A stretch of 5,128 nt of DNA from Candidatus Aminicenantota bacterium (GTDB taxonomy: Bacteria; Acidobacteriota; Aminicenantia; Aminicenantales; Aminicenantaceae): NCBI GenBank assembly GCA_030615975.1, contig JAUWYH010000122.1, positions 1-5,128 of the forward strand, read 5' to 3'. This document shows, piece by piece, positions 1 through 4,783 of the stretch. Under the pieces are notes generated by a model. That model searched no databases. It saw nothing but the letters and a program-made list of their open reading frames with translations, and was not told the origin of the DNA. How positions within the stretch are numbered: the stretch's first letter is position 1; each line of letters opens with the position of its first letter. A program made the translations under genes and the position numbers.

Positions 1-723
1 GAGTCTGTAAGGCTTGAAATCTTTTAGCCTTTTTAGAGCTTCAGTGGTTTTCTTCTTAATCAGTTCTTGGGCTTTCTTGGGATGAAGCATTTTTGCCGCT
101 TTCCCTATTCCTTCCTTAACGGAAACAGCCTCCAAATTTCCGAGCAATTCTTTCGCCTGTTTGCAAATAGCTAAGTCTCCCGCGACCAGGACAACAGGAA
201 CTCCGAAGTGTCCGGCAATGGCAGCATTGATGCCGGCCTCCGGCATCTTTTTCCCGTTAAGTACAACATCGTAAAGTCTCCCGGACATAGTATGCTTGAG
301 AACAGCATTTGGTGTACCAGCGCGCGCATGATATCCAATAAAAATCACCGCATCAAAACTCTCATCAATTCCTTCCATCATGCTTAATGGACCTCCTGCC
401 CAATCACGAATGAGTTCAGCATCAGGATGTAAAAGATCTGGAAGGAGATTGCGGGCACTCCCGTGAGAATCCCGCACAAGAATCTCGGTTGCTCCTGCCT
501 CCAAAGCGCCTTCCACAGCTGCATTTGTTTCTTGGGTCATAAGCTTGCGAAAAAGGGAATAGTCTTGGCCTTTGCGGCTGACATCATCCCAGTGGATAAC
601 ACCGCTCACACCTTCCATATCCACAGAAATGAAAACTTTCAGCCCTTTTTGAGCCTTCTCAGCTTTGGCAAAAAACCCTAAAAGCAAAATGAGCATACAT
701 AAAATAAATACTTTTTTTCTCAC
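1..723 (-). CDS. Secreted M55 family D-aminopeptidase (DppA-like), 3' end cut off
   Basis: Seen: 241 codons from a GTG at 723 run open to the window edge. Residues 1-22 form a Sec signal peptide: RKK, then the hydrophobic stretch VFILCMLILLLGFF, then a likely signal peptidase I site after AKA. The mature part carries the M55 zinc-site pattern in order: DMEG (D35, E37), DSHG (H87), GYHA (H132), a later H144 in the GTPNAVLKHTM segment, and E162 in MPEAGIN. Known: in Bacillus subtilis DppA the equivalents are D8, E10, H60, H104, H115 and E133; D8, E10, H60, H104 and E133 bind two zinc ions, H115 is the proposed catalytic residue, and the enzyme releases N-terminal D-amino acids such as D-Ala. 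Spacing here matches closely with a constant offset near 27-29. Inferred: an exported enzyme acting on D-amino-acid peptides, perhaps from peptidoglycan. Roughly 30-60 C-terminal residues lie outside the window. It is divergent from the rightward operon, so shared function is only possible. The family call is secure; substrate is not. Confidence 0.93.
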   Translation of the reverse strand, partial: MRKKVFILCMLILLLGFFAKAEKAQKGLKVFISVDMEGVSGVIHWDDVSRKGQDYSLFRKLMTQETNAAVEGALEAGATEILVRDSHGSARNLLPDLLHPDAELIRDWAGGPLSMMEGIDESFDAVIFIGYHARAGTPNAVLKHTMSGRLYDVVLNGKKMPEAGINAAIAGHFGVPVVLVAGDLAICKQAKELLGNLEAVSVKEGIGKAAKMLHPKKAQELIKKKTTEALKRLKDFKPYRL

Positions 724-727
724 GATT

Positions 728-736
728 CCTCCTTTC
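728..736 (-). promoter_or_regulatory. Shine-Dalgarno fixing the GTG start of the M55 peptidase
   Basis: Read on the minus strand this is AAAGGAGGA, four bases upstream of GTG 723-721. It is the reason for choosing the GTG rather than an internal ATG; the GTG start also gives an intact signal peptide, which an ATG at residue 10 would damage. Confidence 0.85.
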
Positions 737-812
737 GATATAGGATGTTTATTTGGGCATTTTTTATTGAAAAACTTCTTACTCCTCGCAAACATCCAGA
801 AATAAATCCTTT

Positions 813-830
813 TATGATGAAATAATCATA
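813..830. repeat. Short inverted repeat overlapping the peptidase -10 box
   Basis: TATGAT (813-818) and ATCATA (825-830) are perfect 6-bp inverted copies separated by GAAATA. The right half is the minus-strand -10 hexamer itself and the left half lies on the predicted start site, where a repressor operator could sit. In AT-rich DNA such a short palindrome can arise by chance. Confidence 0.35.
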
Positions 831-853
831 GATAATTGAAAAGTCGAAGTCAA
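825..853 (-). promoter_or_regulatory. Sigma70-like promoter for the M55 peptidase
   Basis: On the minus strand, TTGACT (853-848) is followed after exactly 17 bases by TATGAT (830-825). Each box matches the TTGACA/TATAAT consensus at 5 of 6 positions. Transcription would start near 818, giving a leader of about 95 bases before the GTG at 723. This is the best promoter match in the window. Confidence 0.65.
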
Positions 854-874
854 CAAAAGTAAATGACAAATCTT

Positions 875-903
875 TTCACTTTATAAGATGATTATGTTAT
901 ATT
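875..903 (+). promoter_or_regulatory. Candidate promoter for the rightward operon
   Basis: TTCACT (875-880), then 17 bases, then TATATT (898-903). The -10 box matches consensus at 5 of 6 positions and the -35 box at 4 of 6. Transcription would start near 910, at the tandem repeat, leaving an untranslated leader of about 119 bases before the dehydrogenase ATG. It is the best plus-strand candidate I found, but the region is AT-rich and the match is moderate. Confidence 0.4.
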
Positions 904-907
904 CCAT

Positions 908-925
908 TATCACATCTATCACATC
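908..925 (+). repeat. Perfect 9-bp tandem direct repeat (TATCACATC x2)
   Basis: TATCACATC occurs twice head to tail with no gap, just after the candidate -10 box at 898-903. The core octamer TATCACAT recurs at 2105-2112, in the gap before the 411-residue gene. Tandem sites near a start point can bind a regulator; no known operator is recognised. Confidence 0.55.
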
Positions 926-1028
926 ATTTTCTTTGTCTTGGGTGGAATCACTCTATGCTCAATTTCTCTGATATTAGACGGTTAAAAAGTAATAAAATGA
1001 GGATGTTATAATAAAGGGGGATAACACG

Positions 1029-2084
1029 ATGGAATATAAAATAGGTCTTATAGGCTGTGGAACAGTAGGACAGGGATTTTTGGAGATTCTTAATAAAAAA
1101 AGCGAATACTTGATGGACAAGATTGATTTTGCTGCAAAAGTTGTAGGAATTTCCGACAAACTCAAAGGCTCTCTTTTGATTCCAGAAGGCATAAATTTGG
1201 CAAAGCTCCTTCAAATCTTAAACCAAGGAAAAAAGATAAGTGAATATTTAAAGGGGAAAAAAAATGCGGCCGAAGGAATGGATCCTTTAGAGATGATTGA
1301 AAAATGCGAAGCAGATATCATTGCTGAATTGACCTACACAGATATCAAGACAGCAGAACCTGCAACGAGCTATCTCAAAAAAGCTTTCCGGACTGGAAAG
1401 CACGTCGTTACTTCCAATAAAGGGCCTGCTGCTCTCTATTACAAAGAATTAAAAAAATTGGCGCAAAGGAACAATCTTCTTTTTAAATTTGAAGGAACAG
1501 TCATGAGCGGAACGCCGGTTTTCAGTTTATTCGAGAACGGCCTGGCAGGCAACGAAATAAAGGAAATAAGAGGCATCCTCAATGGAACTACCAATTTTAT
1601 CCTCACCAAAATGGAAGAAGAAAAAATGGATTATAAAAAGGCCCTTAAATTAGCCCAAAAACTAGGCTATGCCGAAGCTGACCCTAAGGCAGATGTGGAA
1701 GGCTACGACGCTCTTGTAAAAATTGTCATCCTCTCGAATGTCTTTTTAGATGCCAATATCAAACCGGCTGATGTAAAGAGAGAGGGAATCAGTTCTATTT
1801 CCAAAGAAGATGTCAAAGAAGCCCTCGCTGAAGGCACAAGATACAAGCTTATTGCATCTGTAAAAAAAGAAAAAAGACAAGTCAAAGCCCTTGTATCTCC
1901 GCAAAAACTGCCTCTTTCTGATCCTCTGGCAGGAATCATGGGTGCTAACAATGCATTAACCTTTGACCTGGATTTACTTGGAAAAATGACGATTCAAGGA
2001 CCAGGGGCTGGAAAAATTGAGACGGGTTATTCTATCCTCTCAGATATGCTAGCCATTCACCACCATCTCTCAAAACAAATTTGA
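1029..2084 (+). CDS. Homoserine dehydrogenase family oxidoreductase, without ACT domain
   Basis: Seen: 351 residues starting at an ATG eight bases after AAGGGGG (1014-1020). The N-terminal Rossmann domain has GLIGCGTVGQG at 6-16. The catalytic half has TSNK (K131), GILNGTTNFIL at 182-192, GYAEADP at 213-219 (E216), and D222, D227 and K231 in ADVEGYDALVK, which correspond to the substrate-binding Glu/Asp and catalytic Lys of homoserine dehydrogenases. GPGAGKIETGYSILSDM near the C-terminus returns to the cofactor domain as in the family. Known: these enzymes interconvert homoserine and aspartate semialdehyde with NAD(P)H in the cytoplasm, in threonine/methionine synthesis. The length fits the short form lacking the ACT regulatory domain, so threonine feedback through ACT is not expected. 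Odd: no aspartate kinase, semialdehyde dehydrogenase, thrB or thrC is adjacent, and the neighbours are catabolic-looking. It may be an ordinary homoserine dehydrogenase (hom) or a paralogue acting on a related amino acid. It is the first gene of the probable operon. Confidence 0.88.
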   Translation: MEYKIGLIGCGTVGQGFLEILNKKSEYLMDKIDFAAKVVGISDKLKGSLLIPEGINLAKLLQILNQGKKISEYLKGKKNAAEGMDPLEMIEKCEADIIAELTYTDIKTAEPATSYLKKAFRTGKHVVTSNKGPAALYYKELKKLAQRNNLLFKFEGTVMSGTPVFSLFENGLAGNEIKEIRGILNGTTNFILTKMEEEKMDYKKALKLAQKLGYAEADPKADVEGYDALVKIVILSNVFLDANIKPADVKREGISSISKEDVKEALAEGTRYKLIASVKKEKRQVKALVSPQKLPLSDPLAGIMGANNALTFDLDLLGKMTIQGPGAGKIETGYSILSDMLAIHHHLSKQI

Positions 2085-2156
2085 TTATTAAATGTATTTA
2101 ATCCTATCACATAACTTTAGGATAAAGCCCAATATTCATAAAAAAGGAGGAGGCGT

Positions 2157-3392
2157 ATGCATTTTAAACTTTTAACTGATAGGGATCTCAAGGCCATAGA
2201 TGCCCTAATAGATTCATACGGAGGAACAAAAGAGATTTCCAGAAAAATAGAATCAATGAAGAATTATGAGACAAGGAAAAGAATTGCTGGAGAAAAGGGT
2301 TATGGAGAAATGCTTGAAAAAGCTGAAGAATATGCAAGAAATTTTGCAAAGGTCGAGAACTTCGTGGAAAAGAACGGAATCACTGTAACCAAAAAAGGAA
2401 TCTGCACCACCCAAGTCTCTGGCTTTCAAGGAGCTCGTCCTACGTTTGACTGCATAAGAAGAGTGGCAGAGAACGGGGATGTGCTTTTCCCAACAGAAAT
2501 GATTTCGGTTGTAGGCTTGACAGATAAATATGTTTACAGCGGCGATCTCCTTTCGATCCTTGCCATTGCCGAAAATATATTAGGTACAAGCAAGTTCTGC
2601 TCCACAAACCTCTTGGGAACTCCGCTTCCTGAAGAACGGTTTGAAAGGGTAGAGAAAGTAACAGCGGAAAAATTCGAAAGAGCTGATGTGGGAAGCGGAT
2701 TGAGCCAGATCATCCTGAAGAATATGGGTACTCCTTTCGGTAATCTTGGGGGCGTTGAGGTAGGGAACAATAACCATCTCGTATATCTCGACGGAATAAC
2801 ACGGGCCGCCTTGGAAACAGGAGCAAATTTCTTCCTTAACCCGAGCTGGTCGACAATTGTTGCGGCCTGTTATTATGCCAGGGAAATCCCCAATCTTTCC
2901 TTTAAAATCTCCATGCTCCTGTCCACTCAGAATACTATCCAGTTCAGGATGCTATTAAATATCTTCAAGGAATATCTTCGCAACGATGGCACAACCCCGA
3001 TTTACGAGATCAACATAGGAAATGCAGCAACCCCTGAAACCTTTATCCAATGCAGTGAGGATCTTGAAGCTTCAGGCCTTCCTAAAATATTTCTTGCTGC
3101 TCATCTCAGGATAAATCCTGATTTGGGTATGGCTGCCTTCAACTGGACCGAAAGTGCCTACAAAGTGCTCGATGCTGGAAGGGATTTGACTATTAAGTAC
3201 GAAAGTGACGGCGAATCGCGCCCTTATGATACAATGGAAGCTTATTTCCTTTCAGATGAAGAAAGAAACGAAAAAGCCAATCTGATTGGCAACGTGCTAT
3301 ACCATAAATGTATAAGGTGCGATAAAGATGCCAAGGAGATAATGAGAAGGGGGCACGAGACTAGGTTTGCAAAGATTTCTTACAGAAAATGA
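2157..3392 (+). CDS. Uncharacterised 411-residue protein, possible metabolic enzyme
   Basis: I do not recognise this family. Seen: 411 residues from an ATG six bases after AGGAGG (2145-2150), a very strong ribosome binding site. There is no signal peptide or membrane segment, so it should be cytoplasmic. The first 75 residues are charged and helical-looking. Residues 84-130 (TTQVSGFQGARPTFDCIRR, then GDVLFPTEMISVVG) and 180-230 (Gly/Asn-rich GTPFGNLGGVEVGNNN, then a LETGANFFLNPSW segment) look like conserved active-site loops. Residues 205-330 alternate predicted strands and helices (LVYLDGI, FKISMLL, IYEINIGNA, PKIFLAAHLRI), which could be a beta/alpha barrel; this is impression, not proof. 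Near the C-terminus HKCIRC (H383, C385, C388) and H400 could bind metal. It lies 72 bases after the dehydrogenase and 37 before the SDR, so it probably acts in the same pathway. It is certainly a real gene; its function is unknown. Confidence 0.9.
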   Translation: MHFKLLTDRDLKAIDALIDSYGGTKEISRKIESMKNYETRKRIAGEKGYGEMLEKAEEYARNFAKVENFVEKNGITVTKKGICTTQVSGFQGARPTFDCIRRVAENGDVLFPTEMISVVGLTDKYVYSGDLLSILAIAENILGTSKFCSTNLLGTPLPEERFERVEKVTAEKFERADVGSGLSQIILKNMGTPFGNLGGVEVGNNNHLVYLDGITRAALETGANFFLNPSWSTIVAACYYAREIPNLSFKISMLLSTQNTIQFRMLLNIFKEYLRNDGTTPIYEINIGNAATPETFIQCSEDLEASGLPKIFLAAHLRINPDLGMAAFNWTESAYKVLDAGRDLTIKYESDGESRPYDTMEAYFLSDEERNEKANLIGNVLYHKCIRCDKDAKEIMRRGHETRFAKISYRK

Positions 3393-3429
3393 ATTCTGCA
3401 AAGAAAATCTGTGAATATGGAGACAACAG

Positions 3430-4221
3430 ATGGATTTAGGCATTAAGAACAGAGTTGTTTTGGTGGCAGCCTCAAGCAGGGGCCTTGGAAAAGCGATTGC
3501 GTTTCAGCTTTCCAGAGAAGGCTCAAAGGTTGTGATTTGTGCAAGAAACAAGGAAAGGCTTTTTAAGACCAGAGAGGAAATAGCTGCCGAAACAGGAAGT
3601 GTGGTAAGAGCTTTCATCGCTGATGTCAGGGATAAGAGCCAGGTAAGAAGAATGGTCAAACAGGTTGCGGACGAGTTTGGAACTGTCGAGATACTCGTCT
3701 GTAATGCGGGAGGGCCTCCAGCAGGTTTAGCTGATGAATTTACTGTGGAAGACTATCGGGAGGCTTTGGAACTCAATCTATTAAGCACAGTGAATCTTTG
3801 TTATGAAGTGATTCCCATGATGAAGAAACAGAGATGGGGAAGGATCATTAACATGACTTCAGTCTCAGCAAAGCAGCCTATAAATACTTTGATTCTTTCC
3901 AACACAGCAAGGGCAGGTGTTCTGGGCTTCTCGAAATCCCTATCCGATCAACTGGCACCATACGGAATCACTGTAAACTCGATCTGTCCTGGATACACGA
4001 GAACTGAAAGAGTAGAAGAACTGGCTAAGTCATTCGCGGAAAAGGGAAAAGGCACAACTGAGGATTTTTATAAGAATATCAAAGAGAGTATTCCTCTGGG
4101 AAGGCTTGGTGCGCCAGAAGAGATTGCCCAGGCTGTGGCTTTCCTCGTTTCAGAGAGAGCCGCTTACATAACCGGAGTTTCTTTGCAGGTAGATGGAGGC
4201 TTTGTCAAAGGATTGTTTTAA
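3430..4221 (+). CDS. Short-chain dehydrogenase/reductase with atypical active site
   Basis: Seen: 263 residues, normal for a classical SDR, with start ATG six bases after GGAGA (3419-3423). The Rossmann fold is complete: AASSRGLG (13-20), D65 in the IADVRD segment, NAGG (92-95), N116, S144 in the TSVSA segment, ICPGYTRTE (185-193) and the C-terminal ITGVSLQVDGG (247-257). Odd: the usual TGxxxGxG reads AASSRGLG, so the first Thr-Gly pair is Ala-Ala, and the catalytic YxxxK, expected 13 residues after S144, reads S157-N-T-A-R161. Tyr and Lys are thus Ser and Arg. Known: a subgroup annotated as 3-oxoacyl-ACP reductase-like is described as lacking a perfect match to both motifs; this protein fits it. 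Inferred: an NAD(P)-dependent oxidoreductase of unknown substrate, or a protein with a different chemistry; a fatty-acid synthesis FabG role is unlikely given the neighbours. Its stop codon overlaps the cupin start by one base. Confidence 0.92.
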   Translation: MDLGIKNRVVLVAASSRGLGKAIAFQLSREGSKVVICARNKERLFKTREEIAAETGSVVRAFIADVRDKSQVRRMVKQVADEFGTVEILVCNAGGPPAGLADEFTVEDYREALELNLLSTVNLCYEVIPMMKKQRWGRIINMTSVSAKQPINTLILSNTARAGVLGFSKSLSDQLAPYGITVNSICPGYTRTERVEELAKSFAEKGKGTTEDFYKNIKESIPLGRLGAPEEIAQAVAFLVSERAAYITGVSLQVDGGFVKGLF

Positions 4222-4610
4222 TGAATGAAAAAGGGGACAAACTAGATATGAAAAATTTTATGAAACAATGGGACGAAACTCCTTACCCTGAAATGATAAG
4301 AAAACTTCCGGAAATCGATATCCCTATAAAAGGAATACGCGGCTGGCTCCTCCAGAGTAACGATAAACAGGTGGTGTTTTTCGATATAGAACCCGTTGGC
4401 GAGATGCCTTCCCATTCTCATTGCGCCCAGTGGGGTCTAATGGTGGAGGGTGAGATGAGACTGAATATAGGAGGGAAGTCAAGAGTTTATAGCAAGGGGG
4501 ATTGGTACTTTATTCCTGAAGGAGTTGTTCATTCTGCCACTTTTCTGACAAGGGTGAATGTGATAGATGTGTTTGACGATCCTGGACGATATAAAATAAA
4601 AACAGTTTAA
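4221..4610 (+). CDS. Small single-domain cupin protein
   Basis: Seen: 129 residues. Cupin motif 1 is G60-EMPS-H65-S-H67-CA-Q70-WGLMVEGE and motif 2 is G93-DWYFIPEGVV-H104. H65, H67 and H104 are the usual metal ligands; the usual glutamate aligns with Q70, in a motif shortened by two residues. The fold is one beta-barrel, cytoplasmic, with no signal peptide. Known: cupins of this size include isomerases, dioxygenases, decarboxylases and ligand-binding proteins, so the specific role is open. The ATG shares its A with the SDR stop (TAATG), so translation is probably coupled. A second start at 4248 has AAGGGGA ten bases upstream and would give 120 residues; residues 1-9 are polar and look dispensable, so the true start is uncertain. 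Last gene before the inserted element; probably works on the same substrate as the SDR. Confidence 0.85.
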   Translation: MNEKGDKLDMKNFMKQWDETPYPEMIRKLPEIDIPIKGIRGWLLQSNDKQVVFFDIEPVGEMPSHSHCAQWGLMVEGEMRLNIGGKSRVYSKGDWYFIPEGVVHSATFLTRVNVIDVFDDPGRYKIKTV

Positions 4611-4628
4611 AACAATCCTATAAAATAA

Positions 4629-4636
4629 ATGTAAAT
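4629..4636 (+). repeat. Left target-site duplication of the MITE-like element
   Basis: ATGTAAAT directly abuts the left terminal inverted repeat and is identical to 4756-4763. The AT-rich 8-bp duplication marks a transposition event. Confidence 0.8.
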
Positions 4637-4755
4637 GGTTCTCTTCCATATTGTGTGGGTTATTCTATGAGTACAATACACAGAAATGGCTTCGCTCCCT
4701 TCAGATTTTTAACGCCATTCCTGTGTATTTTACCCACACAAAATGGAAGAGAACC
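4637..4755. mobile_element. MITE-like non-autonomous element, 119 bp, probably ISL3-type
   Basis: Seen: the ends are 24-bp inverted repeats, 4637-4660 and 4732-4755, matching at 23 of 24 positions; each reads inward GGTTCTCTTCCAT, then (A/T)TTGTGTGGGT. A nested inverted pair lies inside: AATACACAGAAATGGC (4675-4690) against GCCATTCCTGTGTATT (4714-4729), 15 of 16 paired. The left arm has 14 extra bases (4661-4674) where the right has two; the central loop is 4691-4713. Perfect 8-bp direct repeats (ATGTAAAT) flank it. It encodes no protein. Known: ISL3-family elements have termini beginning GG and make 8-bp AT-rich duplications. Inferred: a deletion derivative or MITE moved in trans by such a transposase; other families with 8-bp duplications cannot be excluded. 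Transcribed, it would form a long hairpin between cupin and aminotransferase. No T-run follows it closely enough for a classical terminator, though it may still reduce read-through or protect the upstream mRNA 3' end. Confidence 0.85.
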
Positions 4756-4763
4756 ATGTAAAT
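4756..4763 (+). repeat. Right target-site duplication of the MITE-like element
   Basis: ATGTAAAT, identical to 4629-4636, begins directly after the right inverted repeat. The palindrome could be extended two bases into AT/AT, but then the direct repeats no longer match, so the GG...CC boundary is preferred. Confidence 0.8.
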
Positions 4764-4783
4764 CAATTTTCATAGGGGATAAA

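Larger units (their letters stand above)
724..1028. other. Divergent intergenic region, 305 bases, regulatory only
   Basis: AT-rich spacer between the leftward peptidase and the rightward operon. I see no credible coding sequence or RNA gene in it. It holds a sigma70-like promoter for the peptidase (825-853), a weaker plus-strand promoter candidate (875-903), a 6-bp inverted repeat over the peptidase -10 box (813-830), a 9-bp perfect tandem repeat (908-925), and the ribosome binding sites of both flanking genes. The roughly 100 bases between the tandem repeat and the dehydrogenase start would be 5' untranslated RNA if the plus-strand promoter is right; I recognise no riboswitch in them. Confidence 0.7.

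Noticed and set aside
463..681. 72-residue plus-strand open frame
   Set aside because: Antisense to the M55 peptidase, whose zinc-ligand motifs prove the minus-strand frame.
882..901. TATAA-N10-TTATA inverted repeat
   Set aside because: Five-base AT-only half-sites in AT-rich DNA, expected by chance.
1007..1012. Perfect TATAAT on the plus strand before the dehydrogenase
   Set aside because: It ends 16 bases before the ATG, so transcription would start inside the ribosome binding site, and there is no -35 box at suitable spacing.
948..1214. Minus-strand open frames over the dehydrogenase start
   Set aside because: They overlap the clearly coding N-terminal Rossmann domain of the plus-strand gene and show no family features or convincing ribosome binding site.
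2101..2123. ATCCTA / TAGGAT stem-loop after the dehydrogenase stop
   Set aside because: Only a 6-bp AT-rich stem with an 11-base loop and no T-run; too weak to call a terminator or attenuator.
4651..4677. Possible outward promoter in the element (TTGTGT-15-TACAAT)
   Set aside because: The -35 box matches at only three positions and the spacing is short, so it does not support a promoter driving the aminotransferase.
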